Below, piece by piece: positions 28,709-38,778 of a stretch of 64,000 nt of DNA; the stretch's first letter is position 1, and each line of letters starts with the position of its first letter. The stretch is from Yoonia tamlensis. Its GTDB lineage: Bacteria; Pseudomonadota; Alphaproteobacteria; Rhodobacterales; Rhodobacteraceae. The stretch is taken from positions 496,001 to 560,000 of the forward strand of contig NZ_FOYP01000002.1 in NCBI RefSeq assembly GCF_900115105.1, written 5' to 3'. The position numbers were made by a program, and so were the translations under genes. A model generated the notes under the pieces. It made no database searches and was not told the origin of the DNA. It was given only the letters and a program-made list of their open reading frames with translations.

Positions 28709-30117
28709 AACTTGTCTCCGATCAGGAATTGCAGCGCCTTATCCATGCGGATATGCGGCGGCCCGTCACCCGGGCGCAAGGTTAGCGGCGCAGGCGCAAA
28801 CCGCATCACCGAATAATCGGCATCAAGCCATTTGTCGGCCCCCGCGCGGGCGGGCGATAGCAAATGCGCCGGATCATCAGGTAGATCGCCGGGATAAAAT
28901 GCGGCCTGTTTGCCGGTCTCAAGCAGCCGCCCGCGCACCACATCAAGCGGCTTGCCTGCGTGATCGACGGTGTCTTCGACGGTGGTGCGCAGGGCGGCGA
29001 TGGACATTGCGCCGGTTTTGGCACCTGCAAAACCGGCACGGTCGCTTGCCTGGCGCAGCATGGCTTGGGTGATGGCAGTCAGCTGTGGGTGCTGGCTGTG
29101 GTGCAGATGGTCCGCTTTGGTCGCAGCAAACAGGATTTTTTCTACCCGCCGCCCTTGGAAAATACGGGTCAGAAAGGCATTGCGGCCGGGGCGGAACGCG
29201 CCCAGAATTCCCGCCATTGTGCCACGCAGATCATCAAGCGCTGCAGGCCCCGCGTGGATCGCGCCCAAGACATCAACCAGCACAATCTGGCGGTCGATCT
29301 TGGCAAAATGATCGCGAAAGAACGGACGCACGATATTGCGTTTATAGCTTTCAAAGCGGCGTTCAAATTCGTGACCCAGCGAATTGCGGGCAAATTTTTC
29401 ACCCTGCAGCGGCGCGAAGGTCAACACCGGCGATCCGGCCAGTTCGCCAGGCAGCATGAACCGCCCTGGCGTGCAGTCCGAAAACCCTGCCGCGCGGCTT
29501 GCGTTCAGATGCGCGGTAAACGCAGCGGCCAAGGATTGCGCTGTGCCTTCATCCAACGATGCGTTCGGGTCAGTGGCCTGTGCCTGCGTGATATAGGCGT
29601 CTCCGGCGGGGCGTCCTTTGGCGCGGGCTAGCGCGGCGGCAGACCATTGCGCAAATGTCTGATCCATCAGCGCAAGATCAAGCAGCCATTCGCCCGGATA
29701 GTCGACGATATCGATATGCACCGTGCGTGGGCCGGAAAGCCCTGCCAGCAATCCGGTGGGTTGAACCCGCAGCGACAGGCGTAACTGGCTGATCCGGTCG
29801 GTGCTTTCGGGCCATTGCGGCGCTGGCGCGGTCAGGCACCCGAGATGGGTTTCATAGGCAAAGCGCGGAACCGTATCATCGGGCTGTGGCTGCAGATATG
29901 CGGCGGTAATCGCGCCGCTGGCGGCGGCGGTCAGCTGTGGCATGCGCCCGCGGTCCATCAGGTTTGCGACCAAGGATGTGATAAACACCGTCTTGCCTGC
30001 GCGCGACAGACCGGTCACGCCCAACCGGATCACCGGTTCTGCAAAAGGGTGGGTCAATGTGTCGGCCATCTCGGCTGCGGCCCATGACACCTGATTTGTG
30101 ATCGCTCTGAAAACCAA
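28705..30117 (-). CDS. ycjX: YcjX-like P-loop NTPase (DUF463)
   Basis: This GTPase-like protein of 470 residues has Walker A GLSRAGKT at 36-43. HIDIVDYPGEWLLDLALM carries the switch-like motif, and IVLVDVLGAIHAGPAALDD and KILFAATKADHLHHSQHPQL carry Walker B and the guanine-specificity TKAD. The first codon at 30117 is TTG with GAAAGGG upstream. The residues before RLGVTGLS align with the family, so this early start is preferred over the ATG at 30069. It heads the ycjX-GNAT-ycjF operon. Confidence 0.87.
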   Translation of the reverse strand: MVFRAITNQVSWAAAEMADTLTHPFAEPVIRLGVTGLSRAGKTVFITSLVANLMDRGRMPQLTAAASGAITAAYLQPQPDDTVPRFAYETHLGCLTAPAPQWPESTDRISQLRLSLRVQPTGLLAGLSGPRTVHIDIVDYPGEWLLDLALMDQTFAQWSAAALARAKGRPAGDAYITQAQATDPNASLDEGTAQSLAAAFTAHLNASRAAGFSDCTPGRFMLPGELAGSPVLTFAPLQGEKFARNSLGHEFERRFESYKRNIVRPFFRDHFAKIDRQIVLVDVLGAIHAGPAALDDLRGTMAGILGAFRPGRNAFLTRIFQGRRVEKILFAATKADHLHHSQHPQLTAITQAMLRQASDRAGFAGAKTGAMSIAALRTTVEDTVDHAGKPLDVVRGRLLETGKQAAFYPGDLPDDPAHLLSPARAGADKWLDADYSVMRFAPAPLTLRPGDGPPHIRMDKALQFLIGDKL

Positions 30118-30211
30118 TGCGGGGCCCTTTCGCTGCCTTGGTTCAAGATAGGGACGCGCGGCGCAGATGTGTAGGGATTGATTTTACTGCGCCACGCGCC
30201 TAATCGGGGGC

Positions 30212-30979
30212 ATGCCCCGTTTTGCCCTTCTTATCGAATATCATGGCGCACCCTTTGCAGGGTGGCAGCGCCAGAACGACCAGCCATCCGTGCAGGGCGC
30301 AATCGAGGCCGCGCTTGCAAAAATCGAGCCGGGTGAACACACAATCGGGGCCGCAGGGCGCACGGATGCGGGGGTTCATGCGACGGGGCAGGTCGCGCAT
30401 TGTGACCTGAGCCGTGACTGGGATCCGTTCCGGCTGTCCGAGGCGCTGAATTACCATCTTAAACCGAATCCTGTGGCGATCTTGAAATGCGCGCGCGTGG
30501 ATGATGACTGGCACGCGCGTTTCGGCGCGCTTGAGAGGCGGTATTTGTTCCGGCTTCTTGCACGTCGTGCGCCTTTGACGTCAGAGGCGGGGCAAATGTG
30601 GCGGGTGAACCATCCGCTAGATGCCGCCGCGATGCAGGCGGGCGCGGACCGGCTGATTGGCCTGCATGATTTCACAACCTTCCGGTCATCGATCTGCCAA
30701 TCAAAAAGCCCTGTCAAAACGCTCGATTCGTTGCAAGTCGTTGAAATTCCGCGCGATGTTGGCACCGAATATCAGTTCCATATCCGCGCGCGGTCGTTTT
30801 TGCATAACCAGGTGCGTAGCTTTGTCGGCACCTTGGAACGGGTCGGATCGGGGCGCTGGACGCCTGATGATGTGACGGCGGCGCTCAAGGCGCGCGATCG
30901 TGCGGCATGTGGGCCGGTTTGCCCGCCGCAGGGGCTTTATCTGGCGCATGTGACCTATCCAAAAGATCCTTTCGCCTAA
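30212..30979 (+). CDS. truA: tRNA pseudouridine synthase A
   Basis: TruA modifies uridines 38-40 in the anticodon arm. The 255 residues show the catalytic Asp52 in GRTDAGVHA, the family opening [28 protein letters not shown] and the C-terminal [18 protein letters not shown]. It is divergent from ycjX and precedes tamA by about 80 bases. Confidence 0.95.
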   Translation: MPRFALLIEYHGAPFAGWQRQNDQPSVQGAIEAALAKIEPGEHTIGAAGRTDAGVHATGQVAHCDLSRDWDPFRLSEALNYHLKPNPVAILKCARVDDDWHARFGALERRYLFRLLARRAPLTSEAGQMWRVNHPLDAAAMQAGADRLIGLHDFTTFRSSICQSKSPVKTLDSLQVVEIPRDVGTEYQFHIRARSFLHNQVRSFVGTLERVGSGRWTPDDVTAALKARDRAACGPVCPPQGLYLAHVTYPKDPFA

Positions 30980-31059
30980 GCGCTAAAGTGGCGTTTATGT
31001 GAATGGCCAAGCCCTGCGCGCTTGGTTACTATTGTTTCAAAATCGGAATAGGTGCGCGC

Positions 31060-32835
31060 GTGATCAGATCAAAATGGCTCATTATGGGTTTTATGTGCGC
31101 GACATCAGGCGCGACCGCCCAAGAGGTGCAGTTGAACAGCGACCACGCGCGCGGGGCTTTGCATGATGCGTCCTTGCTGCGTGCGCTTGATGATACAGCC
31201 GCCCCCCAAGATTATATCGCCGCCGCCCGCGCGGATTACCGCAGGCTTTTGACCGCGCTCTATGCCCAAGGCTATTACGGGGGGCAGATTTCAATCACGG
31301 TGGACGGGGTCGAGGCCGCAAATATCGCGCCGCTTGCAGCGCCCGCACAGATTTCGCAGGTCGTGATCAACGTTGTGCCTGGTCCAAGATTTACCTTTGG
31401 CGATGTGGCAATTGCGCCTTTGCCTGCGGGCGCGGAATTGCCGCAGGATTTGGGCCCGCGCCAACCTGCGCGTTCGGGTGAAATTGCGGCGGCCGTGGCC
31501 GGCGGGATCGACAGCTGGCGCGATCAGGGCCATGCGATGGCCGCCGTCACATCGCAGCGGATAACCGCGCGCCACGCCGACGAGAAACTCGATGTTGCAA
31601 TCGCGCTGGATGCCGGGCCGCTGGTGCGCTTTGGCGATCTGGCGGTGACGGGCAACCAAGACGTGCGGCAGGCGCGTATCGTGCAAATTGCAGGGCTGCC
31701 AACGGGCGATACTTATGCGCCCGCCGAAATTGCAGCGGCTGAACGCAGGTTGCGCCGCACAGGCGCGTTCGACAGCGTTGCGATGACCCAAGCCGACGAT
31801 CTGATTGCCGGAAACATCCTGCCGATGACGGTGCAGCTCGACGAATCCAAACCGCGCCGCTTCGGCTTCGGGCTCGAGGTATCTTCCATCGAAGGGCTGA
31901 CGGTGTCGTCTTTCTGGCTGCACCGCAACCTGCTTGGCGGTGCCGAACGGCTGCGCGTCGACGGCGAAGTTGCTGGCATCAACGGCGAAACGGGGGGCAC
32001 GGATTACAGTTTGCGCGCCAGTTTCAACAGACCTGCAAGTTATGGACCGGATACGGATTTCTTTATCACCTCGGAACTATCGCGCGAGGACGAGCCGGAT
32101 TACCTGACCGATAAGTTTGCGATTGAAACCGGCTTTTCGCGGATGCTGAGCGACGATCTGACCGTACGTGCGGGGGTTGGCCTTTTGACCGCGCGCGAAG
32201 AGACGGAATTCGGCACGCGCGACTATACGCTTTTTACCCTGCCGCTTGATGCGACCTATGACAGGCGTGACAGCGACACGAACGCAAAATCCGGCTTTTA
32301 TATTGATGTTTCTGCGACCCCGTTCATCAGCCTTGGCGATGATCTGAACGGCGCGCGCATTTATGGTGATGCGCGTGGATATCTTAGCTTTGGCGAGGAT
32401 CAGGATCTGACGCTTGCCGCGCGGTTGCAGTTGGGCAGCGTTGCGGGAGCCGACGTAACCCAAGCCCCTGCCGACTATCTTTTCTATTCGGGCGGCGGTG
32501 GCACGGTACGCGGCCAGCCTTATAAATCACTGGGCATCGAGACATGGAATGGCAGTGAATTTGTGACGTCAGGGGGCACGTCATTTGCCGGCGCACAGCT
32601 TGAGGCGCGTTATAACATTCGCGAAAAAATCGCCTTGGTCGGGTTCTATGACATCGGTCAGGTCGGCGATACCGCGCTGCCGTTCGAAACAGGTGACTGG
32701 CATGCAGGTGCGGGCGTGGGCCTGCGCTATGACACGGGGATCGGGCCGATCCGGCTTGACATCGCGACACAGGCCAGCGGCGATGACGCAGGCCAGGATG
32801 TGCAGGTCTATATCGGGATTGGACAAGCGTTTTGA
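31060..32835 (+). CDS. tamA: TamA-like outer-membrane Omp85 translocase
   Basis: TamA is the outer-membrane half of the translocation and assembly module. From a GTG at 31060 the protein has a signal peptide (IRSKWLIMGFMCATSGATAQ), then POTRA domains (QISQVVINVVPGPRFTFGDV, VRFGDLAVTGNQDVRQARI). The C-terminal 16-strand barrel has the Omp85 signature YSGGGGTVRGQPYKSL and ends in IGIGQAF, with a terminal Phe. The frame opens at 31003, but that ATG lacks a ribosome-binding site and would mask the signal peptide; GGAATAGGTG precedes the GTG. The stop overlaps tamB. Confidence 0.9.
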   Translation: MIRSKWLIMGFMCATSGATAQEVQLNSDHARGALHDASLLRALDDTAAPQDYIAAARADYRRLLTALYAQGYYGGQISITVDGVEAANIAPLAAPAQISQVVINVVPGPRFTFGDVAIAPLPAGAELPQDLGPRQPARSGEIAAAVAGGIDSWRDQGHAMAAVTSQRITARHADEKLDVAIALDAGPLVRFGDLAVTGNQDVRQARIVQIAGLPTGDTYAPAEIAAAERRLRRTGAFDSVAMTQADDLIAGNILPMTVQLDESKPRRFGFGLEVSSIEGLTVSSFWLHRNLLGGAERLRVDGEVAGINGETGGTDYSLRASFNRPASYGPDTDFFITSELSREDEPDYLTDKFAIETGFSRMLSDDLTVRAGVGLLTAREETEFGTRDYTLFTLPLDATYDRRDSDTNAKSGFYIDVSATPFISLGDDLNGARIYGDARGYLSFGEDQDLTLAARLQLGSVAGADVTQAPADYLFYSGGGGTVRGQPYKSLGIETWNGSEFVTSGGTSFAGAQLEARYNIREKIALVGFYDIGQVGDTALPFETGDWHAGAGVGLRYDTGIGPIRLDIATQASGDDAGQDVQVYIGIGQAF

Positions 32836-35800
32836 GACATATTTTTGCGCTTTTTTGCCTTTTTGCGCCGCTGTGTGCCTATGCGCAGACCCAAGCGGAC
32901 GAGGACAAAGGTTACCTTACCAATCTGATCGAGGAAAATCTTTCAGGCGTCAGCCGTGATGTGAATATCATAGGGTTCGCAGGCGCGCTAAGTTCGAACG
33001 CGACAATTGATGTGCTGACGGTGGCCGATGCCCAAGGGGTTTGGCTGACGCTCGAAGATATCGTCCTGATCTGGAGCCGCAGTGCCCTGTTGCGCGGCGC
33101 GATCGAGGTGCAGGAATTAAGCGCGGCGCGCATTATCGTCGCGCGTCCGCCCCTGTCCGAAGATGCCGCCGGCCCCAGCGCCGAGGCAACCCCCTTTGCC
33201 CTGCCGGAACTGCCTGTTTCGATCACGCTTGGCCAGTTGGATATCGACGAAATCATCCTTGGCGATGCGTTTTTGGGCGAAGAAATCTCGGTCAGCCTCA
33301 CGGGCGAGGCCGCATTGGGCGGCGGTGAAGGTACAGCCAAGATTGTCGCGACGCGGCTGGGCGCAAAATCCGGCGTGTTTGAAATCAACGGCGGTTATTC
33401 CAATGAAACGCAGGTGCTTGACCTGCTATTGAACCTAGAAGAGGGCGCCGACGGGATTGCCGCGCGCATGCTTGATCTGCCGGGCCGTCCGGCGATCAAA
33501 CTGGGGGTCACAGGGACCGCCCCGATCGACGATTTCGCGGCCTCAATTGCGATTGCCACCGACGGTCAGGACAGGCTGAACGGCGGGTTCGCGCTGCGCA
33601 ATGCGGCGGGCGAACGCCGGATTTCATTGGATGTGGGCGGGGATATTTCGCCGCTGTTCAACCCCGAATACCAAGGATTTTTTGGCACTGACGCGCAGCT
33701 TTCTGCGGCGGCAGTTCTGTCGGACACGGGCCGGATTGATATTCCGGCCATCACAATTGACGCAGGCCGCGTATCGCTGACCGGGGCGATGCAGATCGGT
33801 GCACAGGGCTGGCCGGAAATGATCGACCTGACAGGCGCGATAACCCCTGTCGGCGATGCGCCGGTACTGTTGCCGCTTACGGGGCCCAAGACCTTTGTGA
33901 ATGGCGCGCAAATTGTGGTCAGCTATGATGCGCAGCTTGCCGATGACTGGCGGGCCGATATCACGACCACCGGATTTGACCGCCCCGGACTGCGGATCGA
34001 AACGCTGCACTTGCGTGGCGGCGGTATCCTCAAATCCGGCGAAGGCGATCAGATCGGGCAGTTCACTGCCAATCTTGCCTATGGCGCAACGGGGCTGTCG
34101 CTTGACGATGCGGGGGCAGCGCGCGCGCTTGGTGATAGTATTGCGGGCGTATTCACTGCAAACCGGACGGAAGAAGAACCGACCGAAATCACCCAGCTAA
34201 CGCTGCACGGCGCGGGGATCGATATTGATGCAAATGCAATCATAGACGGGCCGCGCACAGGGTTTGAAACACAAGCGAACGCGCGGGTTGCGGTGACGGG
34301 TCTTGACCGGTTTTCGACCCTGACCGGTCAGGCGCTGGGCGGCGATACCGCGCTTGATTTGCAAGCCGCGATGACACCTTTGGACGGGCTGTTTGACATC
34401 ACGCTTGCGGGGCAAACCAACGGGCTATCGATTGGTAATGCGCAGGCAGATGCCGTGCTGGCCGGTGTTGGCACAATAGCGGCCCGTGTTCTGCGCGACA
34501 CGACAGGCACGCGGCTTGAAAATCTGCAAATCGAGACAAGCGCCGCAGCCGTAACGGCAAGTGCCGATTTGACCAACGCGGGGGCCAAGGCGCAGTTCAC
34601 CGCGCTGTTGCCAGACGTCGCGGTGATCCTGCCCGATCTGACCGGACCTGTGTCCTTGCGCGGGGATATCGCCCGCACGCACAGCGGCACGACAGAAATA
34701 TCGGTGAATGGCACTGGCCCTGCGGCAAGTTTTCAGGCCGATGCAACGCTGAACCCCGCATCCCAAGGTCAGACGATCAACGCCGCGATCACCGCGGTGG
34801 TGACCGATTTGTCGCGCTATGCGGATTTGGCCGGACAACCCGTTGCAGGGCGTGCCGAAGTCACGGCGCATGGTGTGTTGCTGGGCGACGGCAGCCGCTT
34901 TGACGTTGATATTGCGGCTGAGACGACCGACCTGCAAATCGGGAATGCGCGAATTGATCCGCTTTTGGCAGGGGCGGGACAGGTTGCGGTTTCTGTTGCG
35001 CGCCCTGCTGACGGACAGCTTTCGCTGTCGGATATCGCTGTCACAACGCCCGCGCTGGCACTGCGCGGTGCCGCGACAATCGACAATGGCGGCGCAACTC
35101 AGGCGGATATCGATCTGCGGGTCTTTGACGCGGGCCTGCTGGACCCGAGCCTGTCCGGCCCGATTGCGGCCAGTGTGACCGCGACTCCGGGTCCGGATGC
35201 GACAACGCAAACCCAGGTGCGGCTATCGGGGCCAGGCGCAACGCTTGGCCTTGATGCGGCGATTGGCACGGCTGCGCAGGGCTACCCGATTGCGGGCGAA
35301 CTGACGGGCGAACTGACAGATATCGCCGCCTATGCCGGACTGGTGGGCCGGTCTGTTTCGGGGCAGGTCGCGTTTACCGCATCCGGTGACATCCTGCCGG
35401 ATCTGAGCCGCTTTGACCTGCAAATCTCTGCGCGCAGTCAGGACCTGCAGCTTTCAAATCCGAGCCTTGATCCGTTGATTGCAGGCGTCGGCCGTGTGAA
35501 TGCAACGATCGGCTTGGCGGATGGTATCTTGGGCGTGCGCACGTTGGAATTATCGACCCCGCAGTTGTCTATCGTTGGCGCGTTGAACGGCGCGGCGGGG
35601 CACGGGCAGGGGCGCTTTAACGCCAGTTTGCGTGATGTTGGCGTTTTGACCGACCAGATCAGCGGGCCAGTGCGCGCAACCGGATCGGCCTCGCTTGATG
35701 AGGCGGGCAACTGGGGCATTGATGCCACAGGCACAGGCCCAGGTGGATTGCAGGCAAACATCAGCGGAACGGTCAACCAGTCGTTGCAAATGGCCCTGCG

Positions 35801-37085
35801 TATCGACGGGGCCGCGCCGCTTGCGCTTGCCAATGCGGCGATCGAGCCACGGCGGCTTAGCGGCACTGCGAATTTTGATATCGACGTGAACGGACCGCCA
35901 GCGCTGACATCGGTCAGCGGCCGCGTGACCTTTGCCGACGGGCGGCTGACGGCACCGACATTCAAACAGGCGCTGTCGGATATTGGCGGGCAAATCAACC
36001 TGACAGGTACAGGCGCGCAAATCGACCTGCGCGCAGGCGTCGAAGGCGGCGGCAGTCTGGCGATCCGCGGACCGGTTGCCTTAACGGGTGCAAGGCAGGC
36101 CGATCTGACGCTTTTGTTCAATGACGTTGTGCAGCAAGACCCTGAATTGTATGCGACAATTGTGAACGGGCAAATCACGATGAACGGCCCGCTTGGCGGT
36201 GGCGCGCGGATTGACGGACGGCTGACGCTTGGGCAGACCGATATTCAGGTGCCGTCGTCCAGCATTTCGTCGCTCGGCGATCTGCCCGATGTGGTGCATC
36301 TGAATGCGGGCGCTGCGGTGCGCCAGACGATGCAGCGTGCGGGTGTCGGACAGGCCGATGAAACCAGTGGCGGCAGCGGGTCAAAACGCGCCTATCCGCT
36401 CAATATCGTGATTGATGCGCCTTCACGGATATTTATCCGCGGGCGCGGGCTTGATGCGGAACTGGGCGGGCAGCTGACGATTGGCGGCACCACCGCAAAT
36501 GTCGTGCCAGTCGGGCGGTTTGAACTGGTGCGCGGGCGGATTGATATTTTGCAGCAGCGGTTTGATCTGACCGAAGGCAGCGCGACAATGCAGGGGGATT
36601 TTTCCCCGTTCCTGCGGCTGGTCGCAACCACGCAAACCGCCAGCGGCACCACAATCAACATCATCGTCGAAGGGCCCGCTGGTGCACCCGAGGTCACGTT
36701 TGAATCGATCCCCGAACTGCCCCAAGACGAGGTCCTGTCGCAGCTCATTTTCGGCCGCGATCTGCAAAGCATCAGCCCGTTGCAAGCCGTGCAGCTTGCG
36801 GCAGCGGTCAGCACGCTTGCGGGCAAGGGCGGTGGGGCCGTGGACCGGTTGCGGCAAAACATTGGGCTTGATGATTTTGATGTGACGACCGACGACGAAG
36901 GCAATGCCGCTGTGCGCGCGGGCAAATACCTGAGCGATAACGTCTATACAGATGTCACCATCACCAGCGACGGCAGCACGGAAATTAACCTGAACCTTGA
37001 TATCACCAATGAAATAACGGCCAAAGGTAGCGTTGACCAAGACGGTGAAACCAGTGTGGGTGTGTTCTTTGAGCGGGATTATTAA
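32832..37085 (+). CDS. tamB: TamB translocation and assembly module subunit (DUF490)
   Basis: This giant 1417-residue periplasm-spanning protein bridges the inner membrane to TamA. It begins with a TTG codon and a hydrophobic signal or anchor (RHIFALFCLFAPLCAYAQ). About 1000 residues of repetitive beta sequence follow, typical of AsmA-like/RBG lipid-transfer grooves. The C-terminal DUF490 block includes IDGRLTLGQTDIQVPSS, PRSRIFIRG-type strands, VTFESIPELPQDEVLSQLIFGRD and a terminal barrel-like VGVFFERDY. The TTG overlaps the tamA stop by four bases, so the pair is coupled. Confidence 0.92.
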   Translation: MRHIFALFCLFAPLCAYAQTQADEDKGYLTNLIEENLSGVSRDVNIIGFAGALSSNATIDVLTVADAQGVWLTLEDIVLIWSRSALLRGAIEVQELSAARIIVARPPLSEDAAGPSAEATPFALPELPVSITLGQLDIDEIILGDAFLGEEISVSLTGEAALGGGEGTAKIVATRLGAKSGVFEINGGYSNETQVLDLLLNLEEGADGIAARMLDLPGRPAIKLGVTGTAPIDDFAASIAIATDGQDRLNGGFALRNAAGERRISLDVGGDISPLFNPEYQGFFGTDAQLSAAAVLSDTGRIDIPAITIDAGRVSLTGAMQIGAQGWPEMIDLTGAITPVGDAPVLLPLTGPKTFVNGAQIVVSYDAQLADDWRADITTTGFDRPGLRIETLHLRGGGILKSGEGDQIGQFTANLAYGATGLSLDDAGAARALGDSIAGVFTANRTEEEPTEITQLTLHGAGIDIDANAIIDGPRTGFETQANARVAVTGLDRFSTLTGQALGGDTALDLQAAMTPLDGLFDITLAGQTNGLSIGNAQADAVLAGVGTIAARVLRDTTGTRLENLQIETSAAAVTASADLTNAGAKAQFTALLPDVAVILPDLTGPVSLRGDIARTHSGTTEISVNGTGPAASFQADATLNPASQGQTINAAITAVVTDLSRYADLAGQPVAGRAEVTAHGVLLGDGSRFDVDIAAETTDLQIGNARIDPLLAGAGQVAVSVARPADGQLSLSDIAVTTPALALRGAATIDNGGATQADIDLRVFDAGLLDPSLSGPIAASVTATPGPDATTQTQVRLSGPGATLGLDAAIGTAAQGYPIAGELTGELTDIAAYAGLVGRSVSGQVAFTASGDILPDLSRFDLQISARSQDLQLSNPSLDPLIAGVGRVNATIGLADGILGVRTLELSTPQLSIVGALNGAAGHGQGRFNASLRDVGVLTDQISGPVRATGSASLDEAGNWGIDATGTGPGGLQANISGTVNQSLQMALRIDGAAPLALANAAIEPRRLSGTANFDIDVNGPPALTSVSGRVTFADGRLTAPTFKQALSDIGGQINLTGTGAQIDLRAGVEGGGSLAIRGPVALTGARQADLTLLFNDVVQQDPELYATIVNGQITMNGPLGGGARIDGRLTLGQTDIQVPSSSISSLGDLPDVVHLNAGAAVRQTMQRAGVGQADETSGGSGSKRAYPLNIVIDAPSRIFIRGRGLDAELGGQLTIGGTTANVVPVGRFELVRGRIDILQQRFDLTEGSATMQGDFSPFLRLVATTQTASGTTINIIVEGPAGAPEVTFESIPELPQDEVLSQLIFGRDLQSISPLQAVQLAAAVSTLAGKGGGAVDRLRQNIGLDDFDVTTDDEGNAAVRAGKYLSDNVYTDVTITSDGSTEINLNLDITNEITAKGSVDQDGETSVGVFFERDY

Positions 37086-37140
37086 GAGGCAAACATTGTC
37101 GGCCAGATATGTGATCGTGCCTCAGCATACGCGTAAAACT

Positions 37141-38331
37141 CTATCTTGTTTCCATGTATGCGGGCAGATTTTCTTTCGTGACGAACTGCTGATCATCAAC
37201 AATGAACCCTTCAAGCGCAGGCATATTCAGTAAGGGCGATAGATCATCCGCCGGAGTGTCGTTTAGCCACAGAGCTTCTACGCTGGCCATTCCGGCAAGA
37301 GGGGTCAGGTCTGTTGCTGGAATACGGGATAAGGAAAGTCTCTCAACACTGGTAAGATTGTGCAAAGGTGACAAATCAAAGACTAGCGTATCGCTGAGGT
37401 CGAGTATTGTGAGGTTTGGAAATGCCCCAATCCCAAACGCCGACAGATCGGAAACCGGGTTCTTCCGAAGGTCCACTTGTTGGAGATGCGATTTCCCAGC
37501 GAGGGACATAACGTCGGTGATGTTCGCATTTTCAAATAGGGCGCGTTCGACATTCGTTGCGGTTTGCATTGCTGAAATGTCGCTCAGTTCACTTTCGGAA
37601 CCGTCAATATGAACGAGGGATGGGCCAAGTGAAAGGCCGTCGAGCGAAGTGATGCCCGAGCCTTTGATGACAAGATGCGTGATTTCAGTACTGTTCCCGA
37701 GCGGAGATAGATCCTCGATTTTATCGCTCGCTAAGGTCACATGGGTTAGGTTTAGACCGCTAAGTGGCGCAAGATCAGAAACGGCCGTGTTTGTGATGGC
37801 CAACCTATTCAGGTTTTCAAGCCGCTCAATGCCCGCAATAGATGCTATTTCCGAGTTAATAATTGCAAGTCCGGTTAGGCTGTTCAGTCCATCCAATGGA
37901 AGGGATGCAAGCCTGTCCAGTGCGTTGTTGAGGTGCAGATTTTGCAAATTTTCGAGTGCGGCAACAAACACGTAGTCGTTGGGTTGGCTATTCGTCAGGT
38001 TCAGCGATGACAATGAGTTGCTTTGAATTGCCTGCGCGTCGATAGGCCCAAGTTCATCTAAACTCAAGCTTTCTAATTCGGGAAGGTGCGCAACAAAGCT
38101 GAGATCGATTTCGCCAGCATAATCTTCGTGCCCTGAAATGCTAACGACAGTAAGCCAAGGTGCATTTGCGATGTCGTTCAATGCCGCAAGATCCACCGCA
38201 TTTCTGATGAATAGGCTTTGGCGTGAACGTTCTTGGCACTGAGAGCCAATTTGTACGCAGCTTTCGGTTTCGGCTGCAGCCTGCTGGGCGAGGCAAAAAG
38301 TTGCAAACAATATCGATTTCAAGTTGGTCAA
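37141..38331 (-). CDS. Secreted leucine-rich-repeat protein
   Basis: This 396-residue protein has a likely signal peptide (LKSILFATFCLAQQAAA) followed by CVQIGSQCQ. Some twelve leucine-rich repeats of about 21 residues follow, of the SDS22/internalin type, with recurrent SDLAPLSGL, EDLSPLGN, SDLSAFGI, FDLSPLHNL, TDLTPLAGM and DDLSPLLNM. The start is TTG at 38331; TTG at 38322 is also possible and no strong ribosome-binding site is seen. Base and codon use are more AT-rich than tamB beside it, which suggests acquisition. Function is unknown; LRR surfaces usually bind protein ligands. Confidence 0.85.
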   Translation of the reverse strand: MTNLKSILFATFCLAQQAAAETESCVQIGSQCQERSRQSLFIRNAVDLAALNDIANAPWLTVVSISGHEDYAGEIDLSFVAHLPELESLSLDELGPIDAQAIQSNSLSSLNLTNSQPNDYVFVAALENLQNLHLNNALDRLASLPLDGLNSLTGLAIINSEIASIAGIERLENLNRLAITNTAVSDLAPLSGLNLTHVTLASDKIEDLSPLGNSTEITHLVIKGSGITSLDGLSLGPSLVHIDGSESELSDISAMQTATNVERALFENANITDVMSLAGKSHLQQVDLRKNPVSDLSAFGIGAFPNLTILDLSDTLVFDLSPLHNLTSVERLSLSRIPATDLTPLAGMASVEALWLNDTPADDLSPLLNMPALEGFIVDDQQFVTKENLPAYMETR

Positions 38332-38580
38332 TTTTATACCCGTTGGTGTTGTTAGGGTGGCAGTTGCAGATCAAGTCGAAGTTTGAACCAGATGTCGAGG
38401 ATAAACCTATCCTAGGTTGCAGAAAATGACGCTCCGAATGTTCAGACAGGCCAAATCCACAAATTGGTAATTCAACAACATATGGTCGGGTTGACCCGCA
38501 TAGCGGGTCTTTGCATATGACGCGCGCTATTTTTGGCTAGGGGCTGTGTCGCATGGTTTGGCCATTTTATGAGCCCAGCA

Positions 38581-38616
38581 CTACAGCCCCAGAACATCCA
38601 TCATGTCATAGGCGCC
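38581..38616 (-). repeat. Displaced copy of the dapB 3' end (36 bp, left copy)
   Basis: These 36 bases are identical to 40428-40463, in the same orientation. On the minus strand they encode [11 protein letters not shown] plus a stop, exactly the end of dapB, but no dapB body follows. Identity stops abruptly at both sides (flanks CCCAGCA and CGCTG versus CGCCTGCG and GGGTG). Confidence 0.95.
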
Positions 38617-38710
38617 CGCTGTCGCGCTCGTCGCCTAATTCCACGCCCTTTGACGGCGGCTGCGTCCAGCAAATTGGGGGGCAAGCAGGGTGGCCAGCGA
38701 CCATTAAGCC

Positions 38711-38757
38711 AAAACGATCCGGTCTCTGACCTAGGCGATCAAAGACCGGATCGTTTT
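38711..38757. terminator. Strong hairpin terminator of the FAD oxidoreductase gene
   Basis: AAAACGATCCGGTCT (38711-38725) and AGACCGGATCGTTTT (38743-38757) form a perfect 15-bp stem with a 17-base loop and T-runs in both directions. It lies 22 bases beyond the oxidoreductase stop on the minus strand. The flanking A/T tracts allow bidirectional function. Confidence 0.8.
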
Positions 38758-38778
38758 CAACGCCATTGATGACCTAGA

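Larger units (their letters stand above)
38332..38778. other. 447-bp non-coding gap with decayed or junction sequence
   Basis: No gene is apparent. The gap holds a small GACCCGC/GCGGGTC hairpin followed by TTT (38493-38512), the 36-bp copy of the dapB tail (38581-38616), and the terminator at 38711-38757. Its left half is AT-rich like the LRR gene. It looks like the junction between an acquired segment and the ancestral dapB neighbourhood. Confidence 0.6.

Noticed and set aside
38711..38757. 15-bp inverted repeat as a transposon end
   Set aside because: Both arms lie together directly after a gene stop and carry T-runs; it is a terminator, and no partner repeat or transposase exists.
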